Origin: Garcia nutans
Lineage: Eukaryota > Streptophyta > Magnoliopsida > Malpighiales > Euphorbiaceae
NCBI GenBank assembly: GCA_947685225.1
Contig: CANTUV010000024.1
Coordinates: forward strand, 52,976,001 to 53,040,000
Reading direction: 5' to 3'
DNA length: 64,000 nucleotides
Shown here: piece by piece, positions 1 through 11,659 of the stretch
Layout: the number at the start of each line of letters is the position of its first letter
How positions within the stretch are numbered: the first letter of the stretch is position 1
Program-made: the position numbers and the translations under genes
The notes under the pieces: model-generated
What the model was told of the DNA's origin: nothing
Seen by the model: only the letters and a program-made list of their open reading frames with translations
Databases searched by the model: none

Positions 1-469
1 ATTTGGCCGGCTATCAAAGGAACAAGAGAGCAAGGGAGAGTTTTGAACATCCAAACTCAAGAGTGAAGGAAGATTCAAGTAATCAAGTTGGAAATTTAAG
101 AGTTTCTTCATCCTTGGTAAGTTTCCTCTTGATACCTTGATTTTCTTTTAAGATGTGTTTGAGTTTGTTGATTGTTTATTTATGGTATGTGAATATGTTG
201 GTTAAGATATGTTTAAGAGTATTTGGTTCAAGTGATTTTGGGATTTTGGGGTGGATTGAAGGAAAGAGTAAGTTGTTGGAAGTCGAAATATTGTGGTTGT
301 GTTTTGGGTTTGTGGTGATGATCTTGATTTGTGTTTGATGTATGTTTTGAGTTGTTGTAGTATTTTTGCTAGTTTGTTATGGTTCTTGGGTATGTTGAGC
401 TAAGTTTGTTTGAAGTGGATTTTGGTGAAAAGAAGTGATTTGTTGGATTAGGTGTTGTTGTGGCCGGAA

Positions 470-860
470 TCTGGATTTTTGGCCTGACACGCCTATGAGC
501 ACGACCAGGTTTCTTGGCGTGTCGATGGTTCTGTGTCCTTGGATGAGTGACACGAGCAGTGACACGCCCATGTCACTGAGCATGTCACAGCTTCTGTGAT
601 GTACTAGCATTTACACGTCCAGTGACACGCCCATGTCACTGAGCGTGTCATAGCTACTGTGATGTTGGTGGATTGACACAGCCATGAACACGCCCATGTT
701 GTTGGACGTGTCAATGTTTTTGTGAGACAGAATGTATTACACGTTCAGTGACACGCCCGTGGTTCTGAGCGTGTCAAAGCTTCTGTGTTGTGAGTTTAGG
801 GCACGGTCAGGGACACGCCCGTGTTGGTGAGCGTGTCATGTGTAGGGTTTGCCCTAATTG
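470..860 (+). repeat. GACACG/CGTGTC repeat module in LTR
   Basis: About five imperfect units of roughly 60-90 bp. Each has the half-sites GACACG(C/G)CC and GGCGTGTC facing each other, usually followed by AGCTTCTGTG. The module opens with TTTTTGGCCTGACACG and closes with GTGTAGGGTTTGCCC. The same module in the same order occurs at 38573-38893, and on the opposite strand at 61685-62003, 34075-34385 and 26758-27062. A diverged copy lies at 36175-36492 inside an Athila-type LTR. Confidence 0.85.
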
Positions 861-1872
861 GTTCTTAGTCTTATTATCTCATGTGTGTCTCTAAGTGAGT
901 ATGTATTATCACCTTTGGTTTAGGTATTGAAGAGGTTGAATTGTCCTAACCTAGGTGGTGGAGAATTCTTGAAAGAGAAAGGTTGTAGAGTGGTGTGAGT
1001 TGTTCGAAAGGTAAGTACAAACTACATTGTTGCATACATTCATATAATTTGATACTTAATATATTTGATTATACATATGCTAAACAATTGATTACAGGGT
1101 TAAAACATTTGATGAAATATGAAAGATATGTTAATGAAATTGATATTGTATATTATCTTGATAAGATATGAAGCCATGATTGCTGGCTATAATGATGCTA
1201 ATGAGATGATTGAGGCAAGGCTGCCTATTGTGATTATGAGATATGAAGCCATGGTTTTTGGCTATAATGATGATAATGAAATGAGAAATGAATTGAGAAA
1301 GAAATGTAAAAAGATTTTGAGTCTAATGTGTTATTCAACCTTCAGAGTTCTGGGTTTGGCGGCATGCCTATAAAATACTGGATAGGTGAAAAGACCGGGT
1401 CGTAAGCCGATTCCAGTTGAATAATGTGAAATGTAAATTAAAGTAACAGTCTAGCCGGGTTGAGGATCTCCTCGGATTTATCCGGGTTAATGGTCCAAGA
1501 GACTGGGTCTGTTACAGGTAATAGTCTAGCCGGGTTGAGGATCTCCTCGAGATTAGCCGAGTTGATGGTCCAATAGACTGGGTCTGTTACGCTATCCATA
1601 GATAGAGATATATGTGTATCGCCTACGGGGCTTGAGTATTATGAATATAGACCAAAGCAGTAACTCTGAACTTTGAATAACATATTAGTGTCGTTTGGGC
1701 CCATACTTGTCTTTGTGTCAATATAAATCAAGAGTAATGAACTAATTGGATAAAATGATGAAATGTAATCTTATGATTAATATAAAGATGTCAATTGTGA
1801 ATATTGTCTTAATTGATGAAATGTGTGACATTGGCATTGCATAGAAGTATATTGTTATTGCTATTTGTACCA

Positions 1873-1910
1873 CTAAGCCGTTGGCTTAGCGCGATTGTGA
1901 TTCATCGCGC
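1873..1910 (+). other. Conserved tandem hairpin of the LTR
   Basis: Two adjacent hairpins. The first has stem CTAAGCC/GGCTTAG with loop GTT (1873-1889). The second has stem CGCGAT/ATCGCG with an 8-nt loop (1890-1909). It lies about 360 bp before the LTR end. The arrangement recurs in the other chromovirus LTRs of the window with partly compensatory base changes, which suggests a structured RNA in the LTR transcript. The function is not known to me. Confidence 0.7.
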
Positions 1911-2273
1911 AGGTGACAGGGAAGAACCGGAGAGTTCCTCTAGGCCGAGTAGAGTCTAGAGTCTGAAGTTTTGATAAGTGGAGCTTAAAGATCAAAGACA
2001 TATTGCCAACCATGTATATATCTTATGTTATGTAAAATTTGAATTTTGATGTATAAGTATTTGTAAAATACTTGTAATATTTTCTGCTGCGTTTTAAATA
2101 AACACTTTATTTATTGTGTCTTTATTTTCTTTTAAATGATTTAAATTTGTTCATGTTTTTATAAAAGGGATGAGTCGTTTGTTTAGTAAACCATGGCAAT
2201 CCTATATTCAGTATACGTATATTACGATCGTATTAGCATGCTGTATACGTATACGGGGTATAGGGGTGTTACA

Positions 2274-3536
2274 CTTTCCCTCAATTAGGCAGGTTTTTCC
2301 TTTCTTTTTTCCTTCTTTTGACAAAAGCAATTGGTTTGTCTTCCACTTGTTCCTCAATTTGTGCAAAAGAGTCAAGGTTTTCTTAGGAGACATGGCCAAG
2401 CCATGAGTGGCTTGGCCGTGTCTCTAATTTCTCCTTGGGACACGGCCAAGCTAGTTGGCCGTGTCCATCACTGCTTTTCTTCCTTTCTTTCTTTTCTCTT
2501 TGGTTTCATGGGGTGACACGGCCAAGCTCCTGGCCGTGTCATGTGACATGGCCAGTGGCTTGGCCGTGTCACTTGGGTGTGTCACCTTCTGCCTGTTTCT
2601 TTTCTTCTTTTGTTCTTTGGCTAGGCATGGGACACGACCAAGCTTGTGGCCATGTCATGTGACACGGCCACTGGCTTGGGCGTGTCACCTGCCAATGTCA
2701 TCTTTTGTTATTCATTTTTCCTTCTTTGCTTGGTTCTATGGTTTCTGTTCTTTGGGAGAGACACGGCCAGTGACTTGGGCGTGTCACCTGGCCGTGCCAG
2801 CTACTGTCTTCAGATTATTTTGAGGGACAAGGCCAAGCTTGCTTTGGCTTGGCCATGTCTTGCTTGATTCAAGCTCTTTCTTCATTGTTTTGATCATCTA
2901 AGGGAATTTTTCCACTTTAACCTAAAACAAACACTTAAAACAAACTTTAAACAAAAATCAAATAAAACATTAGCTAAAAACACATTAAAATCATACTGAA
3001 AACTAGTATAAAAACACTCTTATCACTTGGTTGTGTCACTTGTGTGTGTCAGCTTCTGCTTCTCTAGTTTTCTTTTATTCTTTGGCATGTGATGGGCCAG
3101 TGGCTTGGCCTTGTCACTTGATTGTGTTAGCTTCTGTTTCTCTTTGCTCTTCTTTATTCTTTGGAGATGAGAGTGACATGGCCAAGCTTGTTGGTCGTGT
3201 CACTTACTGCCATTTCTCTCCTTCTTTTCTTTTCTTTCTTTGGTTTCTTTGGTTTTAGTCTTTAGGTGAGGCACAGCCAGTGGCTTGGCCATGTCTCCTG
3301 GCTGTGTCAGCTTCTGCCAAAATTTCTTTTGACGTGACACGACCAAGCTTGATTTGGCTTGGCCATGTCTTGCTTGATTCATGCTCTTCTTTCTTTGTTT
3401 TGATCTTCCAAGGAAGTTTTTGCACTTTGACCTAAAACAAACACTTAAAACAAACTTTAAACAAAAATCAAATGAAATATTAACTAAAAACACATAAACA
3501 TCATACTAAAAACTAGTACAAAAAATGATCTAAACA
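2274..3536 (-). mobile_element. Athila-type LTR fragment (D family)
   Basis: This matches the LTR of element D (compare 54990-55970) from CAATTAGGCA to the terminal GATCTAAACA. It contains many GACACGGCCAAGC / GGCCGTGTC half-site pairs separated by CT-rich spacers. The terminal segment is duplicated in tandem: the stretch ending in the CTAAAACAAACACTTAAAACAAAC-type tail appears at about 2880-3015 and again at about 3400-3536. The polypurine tract that follows this LTR end in D is absent here. The left part is cut by the LTR at 1-2273. The orientation is inferred from D, whose coding strand is minus. Confidence 0.7.
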
Positions 3537-3686
3537 CTGGGATAAATTAAAACTACCAAAATGCTGAAATCACTAAATAAACAGATTAAAACTACCAAAA
3601 TGCATTAAGAAAATAATAATTATCGTAATAAATAAATAGCAATTTGAGGACAAAAACTAATAAAACAACTGGCATAAACTCAAAGA
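3537..3686. other. Short unassigned AT-rich spacer
   Basis: I see no coding potential and no clear match to another part of the window. It contains a short duplicated phrase, ATTAAAACTACCAAAATGC, at about 3547 and 3590. Confidence 0.4.
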
Positions 3687-4260
3687 AAATGGAGTCAACA
3701 CCCGAACGGGCCGGGAAAATAGAAATGAGTAGATGACTCAATTCCTAAGGAATCCCCAACCCCCTAATGGGTTTGGAAAGTTGGGTGTGCGTGGAGAAGG
3801 TGAGAATGACCCAACACCCCTACAGTACCTGGTTCATTGGAACTGGCCTCCTTTTCAGGTCTATATATTATTAAATTCTTAAATATTATAAAATCATCCA
3901 TACTACATGCATTTATCAAAATAGATCATCATTGTATTAAAATCAAAGAAAGTCCAAACAAATAAATAGGCACCCATACTAGATGGAAGCAAGCCCTTAC
4001 AATGTTCAATATCCAAAACTAAATAAAATAGGATACCCACCATTTGTTGAAAACATGCCCTTTAAATTAATCCCAAAGTCTTTAAATAAATTAAAACATA
4101 GAAAATAAATAAATAAAACTAATAATGCACCCATGAGTGGAAACATGCCTTTTACAAGTTTATTTAAAAATGTATACAGATCTAAGGAAAAGAATAAAGC
4201 AAGTAAAAAATAATGCAACATATATGAAAATAATTGAATAATTAAAATGAAAATAAACGT
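3687..4260 (-). mobile_element. Tat-type LTR fragment, inverted
   Basis: The reverse complement matches the 3' half of the Tat LTRs at about 8280-8760 and 23270-23660. Shared phrases include CCTTAGGAAT with CCCCTAATGGGTT, the GGCCGGTTCCAATGAACC region and the blocks around GGACATGTTTCCA. The last part of the LTR, up to its CTCACA end, is missing. The similarity is clearly lower than among the other Tat LTR copies, so this is an older or separate insertion. Confidence 0.65.
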
Positions 4261-5235
4261 ATCTTAATATTACCCCATTATGGGAATATAGTGCATGACG
4301 ACACAAGTTGCACTTACAGCGGTCCTGCTCGCCGGTTTCTTGGTTTTTAGCGGGCGGAGGTCAAGGTGGCAGCTCCTCCGAAAGGTAAACAGTTTACATG
4401 ATATGGTTTTATTGTGGAATTAGGCTTTCTATGCAAGCTACGGTTTTATCTTTATAGAAATTAGGATTTTTCTAAAATATAGTTTTTAGATAAAAATTAG
4501 GATTTTATAGTTTTGAAAACTAGGGTTTAGGTAAATTAGGGTTTTGTATAAGTTGCCACCAAGATTGGGGCTTTAATGAACTAACAATTTTATTATTATT
4601 AATGGCTTGGATACTGAGTGTCCTAACAAGTTGTTGTGCAAAGATAATGGTTGATTTAAAGGATTGGCATAATTTTTATAAAATAAATTTAACTTATTGC
4701 ATGATGGTATTTGAAAATAAATAGTTATTAGATGAATGAAATATCAATGTTAAGAGTTATGATCAAAAGCAGCTGCTATTAATTTTAGATGAATTAAATA
4801 GAAAACGTACCATCATGTTGGCTCCACCAAATTGAAGGAATATTAATCCAAGCTACTGTCTGAATCACCTTGGTTTTCGGTTGGAGGTTCAATGATCTGT
4901 AGATCAACCTTTGGCTACTGTCTCTCTCTTTGTTCTTTGCTTCTGTCTCTCTGTTAGTTCGCTAATCAAAGTTCATCCTTAAATTGCCTTTTGATAATTA
5001 GGGTTTAATAAAACTGCTACTATCTCTTTTCTTTACTCCCAGTTCATTCATCAAAATTATCGACCCTTGGTTTTTAATACCAGCCCTGCTTGTTTGGTCA
5101 TCAAGGTTGTTGACTCATTTCTTTTCTTTACTTGCTAGTTCCTCCTTTCATAGCTTCTAGTTCACTAATCCAAGTTGATGTCTCTCATGTTTAACCTATT
5201 AATCACATATTTATAGAAAAAAACTAGGTTTAAAC
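4261..5235. other. Non-coding DNA, possible diverged Tat LTR
   Basis: AT-rich with no supported reading frame. The stretch around 4310-4390 is unusually GC-rich for this locus. CT-rich runs occur at about 4915-5150. It may be the rest of the diverged inverted Tat LTR that starts at 3687, but I could not align it confidently. Confidence 0.35.
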
Positions 5236-5468
5236 TATAACAACCTTATACCCAATATACGTACACTACATACACCCAACATATGCAATATACGAATATA
5301 GGATACAAGAATGTCACAACCCATTTTAATAAAACAAATCTTCACATATAAAATATATATAAACTTAAAACATTCAATTGATATCATATAAATAATAGAT
5401 GAAACATTACTTGCTAAAACACATATATTACTCCATTACCAAAGGTTTATCTAAAACATTTTTGATAG
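5236..5468 (-). mobile_element. Chromovirus LTR stub
   Basis: It starts TATAACAACCTTATACCC and runs collinearly with the first 230 bp of the inverted LTR at 32656, including the phrases CACAACCCATTTTAATAAAAC and TTTTGATAG. It stops where the Tat LTR begins at 5469. The expected continuation is not found after the Tat element at 23770, so the rest was lost or displaced. Confidence 0.7.
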
Positions 5469-6815
5469 TGTAGACCCTTAATTTTTGACCCAGTCCGGTC
5501 CAATATATTTTAACTAGTCCAAAATAATTTGTGTTGTCCAATATATTTTAATTAGTCCAAAACAATTTTTGTTATCTTAATTAAATAATATTTGCTTTAG
5601 TATTTAATTTTTATAATTAATAAAATGAATAATAAAATAAATAATAATAATAATAAACAAAAAAAATCGGCGACGGAAATCGGCGACAAAAAATTTCATC
5701 GCCGAAAAGGGTTGCGGCAAAATGGCCAGCAAGCCAATTTTCGCCAGCTGCGGCAGTTTTTTTTTGCCAGCGCATTTTTTCGCAGTATTTTTTTTTGCCA
5801 GTATAATTTTTCTGCAGTAGTTTTTTCTCCAGCGAAATTTTTCGACACAAATTTTTTCGAAATCTAATACAATTATGTTTCGATTTTCTTTTCTTAGTTA
5901 ATGTTAGATTCCGTGAATAACTAAAATTAATCACAAAAATTTTCTATAAATAAGGACTAAAACAACACGAAAAAGGGGAGGAAATTGGATGGAGAAATTG
6001 GGAGGAGAAATTGAGACTGAAATTGAAGAGAAAAACCTTGAATCAATCGGACTTTTTTGAGAGAGCAAACAAGCAATTTAATCCATCAAAGGCAGCAAAG
6101 CTTGTCTTTGTTCTTGTTCATCCAAGAAGTGATTTTTGGTGGAACCAACAAACGAAGGTATGAATTTCTTTATTTGTTTCATGAATTCATAGAGCTTCAT
6201 CACTATAGATAAAAAATAATAGTTTTTGTTTCTTCAAAATCAAAAAACCCTAAGAACTTTAATTTACCTTTTCTAAAGCTTAAAAACCTTAATCAAAATC
6301 ATGCAATTTAAATTGCTTTTCTATTTTAGAACAACTGTAAAGGACATGTTTCTACCTTTCGGTGGGTGTCCTATTTGGGCATGGATTATGTAAGGGCATG
6401 TTTCCATCTTCGGATGGGTGTCCATTTATTTGTTTTCTTGGACATTATTTTGATTTTCAATATATCGATTCTTTATTTTAATTATTGTGTGTAATATGGA
6501 TAATGTTGTTATATTTAAGAATTTTATATTATTAAGGCCTGTAAAGGAGGCCGGTTCCAATGAACCGGGCCTTGTGGGGGTGCTGGGCCATTTCTCACCT
6601 TCCCCACCTGTACCCAACTTTTTGAACCATTAGGGGGTTGGGGATTCCTTAGGAATCAAGTCATCCACCCCTTTCTTTTTTCCCACCCCGTCGTCCGGGT
6701 GGTGACTCAATTTTCTCTGGACTTAGGTCCGTGTTCTCTAAGGCCCCGAGCCTAAACAATGCCCAAGTCGCAAGAACCATTCCACCTGGAGAGGGGGCAA
6801 AAATCCCCGCTCATA
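5469..6815 (+). repeat. Tat element outer left LTR
   Basis: Starts TGTAGACCCTTAATTTTTGACCC like the 3' LTR at 21064 and ends CCGCTCATA, where the other copies end CTCACA. At 1347 bp it is much shorter than the 3' LTR and diverges in its middle. It is followed directly by a primer-binding site and leader, so it was once a true 5' LTR. A GC-rich part at 5665-5840 holds repeated short runs around GCCAGC and GCAGTTTTTTT. Confidence 0.8.
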
Positions 6816-7152
6816 GTGGTGACTCCACTAAGGATAAGAGAAGTTGATTTCTTTGGTCTTTATATTATTCTATTCTTTCTTATAATGATAATATCCATTG
6901 CATCATATTAGATTACATCGTGTACGTGAGTTAGGACGCCCATGTTACCCGTGTTCTGTTATGTAAGGGATACCATACTTTCACTCAAGGTATGGAGATC
7001 GAGTATGGCATAACCACTCATAGCCTCGTACCATTTGGTATATACTTGCTATGGGAACCTAAGCCTTTTGCCCAAAGACTAAAGCTCATGTAATTGGCCT
7101 AGTTACTTTCCTTAGGTTTTACCCCAAATACATGTTGTTTAACTATGGTTAA
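6816..7152 (+). other. First leader with primer-binding site
   Basis: TGGTGACTCCACTAAGGA at 6817-6834 has the position and sequence of the Tat/Ogre primer-binding site, thought to pair with tRNA-Arg. The following 300 bp match the second leader at 8854-9195 closely. At 7152 the leader breaks off and joins LTR-internal sequence beginning CGACGCAAAATTT. The join looks like a deletion of a whole internal region plus the start of the next LTR. Confidence 0.75.
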
Positions 7153-8853
7153 TTTATCGACGCAAAATTTTTGAAACCTAATTTAATTAGGTTTTGGTTT
7201 TCTTTTCTTATTTAGATTATTTGCCATGATTAATTAGGATTATACATAGAAAGACCTCTATAAATAAGGATCTAAGGCAACCAAATTAGATGAGGAAAAT
7301 TTTTGGCAGTAGCTTGGAAATTGGAAAACCAAATCAGTGAAGGCAAAGTAATAAATTCAATTCAATTGATTTTTAAAGGAGCAGCATCACGATTTAAGCA
7401 ATTCAAAGGCAAAAAAGGTTTGCCTTTGGAGCTAGTTCATCCAAGAAGAATTGTTTTTGGAGGAATCATCAAAAGAAGGTATGTGTTAATTGATTTTCTT
7501 TAATTGTTTTTACACAGTAGCTAAAAACTAGGATTTTTGAGATTTTCAAAAGTTAAAATCTTAGAACTTTAATTTAGTTTCTCTAAAGCCAAAAAATCTT
7601 ATTTCGTTAGTTTATCTTCCAAAAGGCTTAAAATTGTTATTTTTACTTCTTAAAAATCTTAAAACTCTAATTGAACATATTTTTCAACAAAATTAAGATT
7701 TAAATTCCGTTTCTTTTAAAATTTTAAATTAGGTTCTATTTCATTCAAAAAGCCTTAAAAAACATCTTTTCTACTTATAAAAACTTTAATTTGTTTGTTT
7801 AAATTCATAAAGCTTCATGAAATTATCAAATTGATTTCCAAATTCCTAAAAATTAATTCACCACCCGTGACCCTAAATTCTAAATCTTAAAATCCAAAAT
7901 TCAACTTTTAAACCTAAAATAATGAACCCTAATCCTTTTAAAACTTTAAACCCTAATTTTTATGAACCCTAATCCTTTTAAAATATTAAAAACCATAAAA
8001 CCATAAATAGATTAAACTTACACAGTAGCTTAGAAACCCAATAACCAAAAATCACAAACCAAAGTATTTTAAAGTGTCTAAAATAAATTGAACTTTTATT
8101 TGCTTTATTCAATTCCATATTTTGTTATGCTTAGATTTATTTCTTATGCTTTAATTTATTTAATTTCAATACTTGATTCATTTAATTTATCATGAATGGA
8201 TGCTTATTTTATATTTTGATTAATAGCTTTGATGAATGATTTATTTAAGATGAATGATTATTTACTTTTATCAATTAAATTAGATTTCCATAAGTTGTAA
8301 GAGGTATGTTTCCACTTGGTGGGTACCTCATTAGTTAAGCATCATGTAAATTAATTTGCTTTTCTATTTTAGAACCTATGTAAATGGCATGTTTCTACCT
8401 TTTGGTTGGTGTCCTATTTAGGCATGTGATGTAAGGACATGTTTCCATCTTCGGATGGGTGTCCATTTATTTGTTTTGCTTTGACCTTGCTTTGATTTTA
8501 ATATATTGATGCTTTATTTTAATTATTGTGTGTAATATGGATAATATTGTTATATTTAAGAATTTTATAATATTAAGACCTGTAAAGGAGGCCGGTTCCA
8601 ATGAACCGGGCGTTGTGGGGGTGCTGGGCCATTTCTCACCTTCCTCACACGTACCCAACTTTCCGAACCCATTAGGGGGTTGGGGATTCCTTAGGAATCG
8701 AGTCATCCACCCCTTTCTTTTTCCCGGCCCGCCCGGGTGGCGACTCCATTTTCTCCGAACTTAGGTCCATTTTCTCTAAGGCCCCGAGCCTAAACAGTGC
8801 CGAAGTCGCAAGAACCATTCCACCTGGAGTGGGGGCGAAAATTCCCGCTCACA
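7153..8853 (+). repeat. Second 5' LTR, truncated at its left end
   Basis: Collinear with 3' LTR positions from about 21530 to 23769 and very similar, for example the shared stretch around GGCAGTAGCTTGGAAATTGG. It lacks the first 466 bp of the LTR, a stretch of about 110 bp present at about 22434-22540, and the palindromic insertion found at 22798-23261. At that site it keeps the uninterrupted sequence CATTAGTTAAGCATCAT, so it gives the empty site. It ends CTCACA at 8853. Confidence 0.85.
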
Positions 8854-9364
8854 GTGGCGACTCCACTGAGGATAAGAGAAGTTGATTCCGTTAGTCTTTA
8901 TATTATTCTATTCTTTCTTATAATGATATTATCTATTGTATCATCTTAGATTGCATCGTGTGCGTGAGTTAGGACATCCGTGTTACCCGTGTTATGTTAT
9001 GTAAGGGATACCATACTTTCACTCAAGGTATGGAGATCGAGCATGGCATAACCACTTATAGCCTCATACCATTTGGTATATACTTGCTATGGGAACCTAA
9101 GCCTTTTTTCCCAAAGACTAAAGCTCATGTAATTGGCCTAGTTACTTTCCTTAGGTTTTACCCCAAATGCATGTTGTTTGACTATGGTTAATTTATCTTG
9201 GCTTAAATCATGGCTTATTTGGTTTGTTCTTTTCTAATATGACCTAAGTATATTGTAAGCTCAAAATAAATTTTTCTTAAAGCCCAAAAGACTAAAACTA
9301 TTTTCAAAATTTTTCAAGATGGTCTTTGGACATAAAACTTTTCTAAAAACAAATCAAAAATTCT
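8854..9364 (+). other. Second leader with primer-binding site
   Basis: TGGCGACTCCACTGAGGATA at 8855 is the Tat-type primer-binding site, one base after the LTR end. The rest is an untranslated leader to the gag region. No clear splice site or upstream gene is seen. Confidence 0.75.
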
Positions 9365-10786
9365 TTGGCCCATGGCCCAAAGGCTGTTGAGAAGGCAAAA
9401 ATTGAAAAGACTGAGACATCTGATGTTGAAAAGATGATCATTGATTTAGAAAAGAAATTTGAGAAGAAGCTAAAAACCGAAGAGATGTCTGAGATCGACA
9501 AACTATTTGAACAAGATAAAGAAGTTCCTTATAAATTCAAGATGCCTTCCTTTGCTAAGTACATTGGCACCGGAAATCCTCATCTTCATGTGAAGCAGTA
9601 TATCACTGCCATGCAATCTGCCCGAGCTACTAAGGCTCAAACCCTAAGGTACTTCATGCTCTCATTAGACCCCGTTGTCCAAAATTAGTTCAATACCTTA
9701 GATGATGGAACACAAAAGAATTGGGATCTACTTTACAAAGCCTTCATCCAACAATATGGATATAATGTTGAGTTGGAAGTTGCCTTGATGGAAGTGGAGT
9801 CCATTAGGCAAAGGCCAAATGAGAATTTTGTGGACTATGTGAAAAGGTGGAGAAACAAGGCCGCTTTACTCAAGAAGAGGCCCGATGAATCCGATCAAAT
9901 AAGGATGATTGTGAGAGGGGTGTTGCCTAGTCTTCGTGAGAGGATGTCTCATACACTCATCCATGATTTCAAGGACCTTCTCCAAGCTGGTTTGCAACTT
10001 GAAGAATGGGAAAGGGAGAAGAGCCGCTTTGCAACAAAAAGGAACGAGAAAGGGAGCTATCGATCTGGTAGCCAAAGCATGCAAAAGGTCGTTGGTGTTA
10101 ATGCTACTAACCAAGGAATGAGGAGACAATTTTTGGAATTGGGAAAACCGATGTCTTGGGTTCTCAACAAGCTTCAAAGAAAAGGATTGCTACAACCCTT
10201 AAATCCTCGTCCTTTGCCTAACCCTCTCCCACCTAACTTTGACACCAAAGCATTTTGTCAATTTCACCAAATGCAAGGATATGACATGGATATATGTGTG
10301 AGGTTGAGACATGAGATTCAAAATCTAATTGATAATGGGAAGCTACCTGAGCCAAACAAGCCAAACACCAAAGACAACCCATTGCCAAAATTCAATAGGG
10401 TACCACCACCGGCGGCCTTCATGATTGGAGGGGGTTTGCATGAGGACTTTGTTATGTCTTCTTTTCAAGATATGGATGAAAAAGCAACAAAAGAAGAAGA
10501 GGCATTTGTCAAAATTGAACAAGCTATGATAGGTGGAGAAGTAGCAATTTGTGTTGTCAATGGGTTTTGGGATTCAAGTGATAGCGATGATGATATTATA
10601 TCCAAGAAGGAGGTGATGAATACTAGATATGGTAAGCCTTACACAAGGCCACCACCAAAGGAAATAGAAGCTAATAAGGGGAAGGAAGTTGAAATAGAAG
10701 AAGAAGATGCTGTGCTCAAGCAATTAAAAAGAACCCAAGCAAGTGTTAGCATTTGGGACTTGTTATCTACTTCTAAAAAGCACTGA
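9365..10786 (+). pseudogene. gag: Tat element gag remnant
   Basis: This encoded the capsid protein that packages element RNA. The frame is open upstream only back to a stop at about 9344, and no ATG begins it, so the N-terminal part is lost or starts elsewhere. The retrotransposon gag domain is recognisable (YIGTGNPHLHVKQYITAM, then FIQQYGYNVELEVALMEVES and FVDYVKRWRNKAALL). A CQFHQMQGYDMDIC segment near 10255 is a zinc-knuckle-like remnant. A premature TAG lies at 9686-9688, within the domain. The frame ends with a TGA at 10784-10786, but the same frame continues without a shift into the protease region, so this is also a premature stop. Confidence 0.85.
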
Positions 10787-11659
10787 GAAACTATGGCCAA
10801 AGCCTTAGCTAGCATGCCAATTTCTACCTCCACAGCACCGGAGGAGTTGATCAACTTCATAAAAATGGGGGAAGTAATGAAATGTGAGGAGGTCTAAGAA
10901 AAGAGTGAAGTTAGTATGGGAGCAGTTTCTTTTTTAGATGTAGACTTAGCGGAGCAGGGAAGAGACCACATCCGCCCTCTCTTTATCAAAATAGAAGTCA
11001 AGGGGAAGAGGACTCCATGTGTAATGGTCGATGATGGGTCCACCATAAATGTTTGTCCACTTAAGATTTTGTTGAAGCTAGCCATGTCAACAAGAGATCT
11101 AAACCCAACCAAGGTAACGATTCGTGCTTATGACAACACTAAGAGGCATGTCGAAGGGACTTTCAAAGCGGCTGTCAAGGTTGGTCCAATTGAATCTATT
11201 ATTTAATTTGTTGTTTTAGACATACCAGTTACCTTTGCCTTACTCTTGGGGCGACCATGGTTTCATCTTCTTGGTGGAGTTCCTTCCACCCTTCATCAAA
11301 AGATCAAATTCCCCAATGGAAATGAGACAGTGGTCATTGAAGCTGAAGATAATGAGATTGTTAATGCTCTAATGGTTGAGAGGCCTCTTAATGGTTTTTA
11401 AGTAGCTGTAATTTCTGATGATGAAGTAGTAGACTCCAAAGTCTTGAATATGATGAAAAACATGAACTACCTTCCCGAAGCTGGTCTTGGAAAGGGTAAA
11501 GCCGGTTTAACAAAATTGTTAGATTTTAAAACTCAAGCTTCCAAGAAGGGATTGAGATATGATGAAGCCAATGGTGTCCAGCCAAAGAAGAGTGAGAAGA
11601 TAAGCTTCCCACCACTTGAAGAGATCATTGTCAAGGCTCCAGTTATGGGACCTCTTTAA
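10787..11659 (+). pseudogene. Tat protease and G-patch region remnant
   Basis: In the same frame as gag. The aspartic-protease region is visible around 11025-11075, where the motif reads VDDGSTINVCP; the family normally has D-S/T-G, so D-D-G is changed at the middle position. VLDIPVTFALLLGRPW follows near 11215-11265. A G-patch-like glycine-rich segment (PEAGLGKGKAGL) lies at about 11473-11510, as in several Tat-lineage elements. Stops at 10895, 11204, 11399 and 11657 break the frame. No frameshift is needed to join the pieces. Confidence 0.8.

Larger units (their letters stand above)
1..2273 (+). mobile_element. Chromovirus (Del/Tekay-like) LTR, 5' end cut off by window
   Basis: This matches the complete LTR at 37730-40352 almost throughout, starting about 380 bp into it. 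It ends in the same TGTTACA terminus. Family landmarks appear in order: the GACACG array (about 470-860), the CAGAGTT inverted-repeat block (1323-1688), the tandem hairpin (1873-1910) and the AT-rich tail with GGGGTATAGGGGTGTTACA. No primer-binding site follows at 2274, so it is a 3' LTR or a solo LTR rather than a 5' LTR. What follows is Athila-type LTR sequence, so this LTR is nested in another element. The short reading frames here are not conserved between LTR copies and are not genes. Confidence 0.88.

Noticed and set aside
470..860. Possible CRISPR-like array
   Set aside because: Half-sites are regularly repeated but the units vary in length and sequence, lie inside LTRs and recur in many LTR copies of a plant genome. 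There are no spacers or cas genes.
2170..3493. Several overlapping short frames with W-P-C-H repeats (also 55095-55843)
   Set aside because: They arise from the GACACGGCC/GGCCGTGTC arrays, appear in multiple frames and on both strands, and are not conserved between copies.
4006..4221. 71-codon hydrophobic frame on the minus strand
   Set aside because: It falls in an inverted Tat LTR fragment and is an AT-rich chance frame without a domain.
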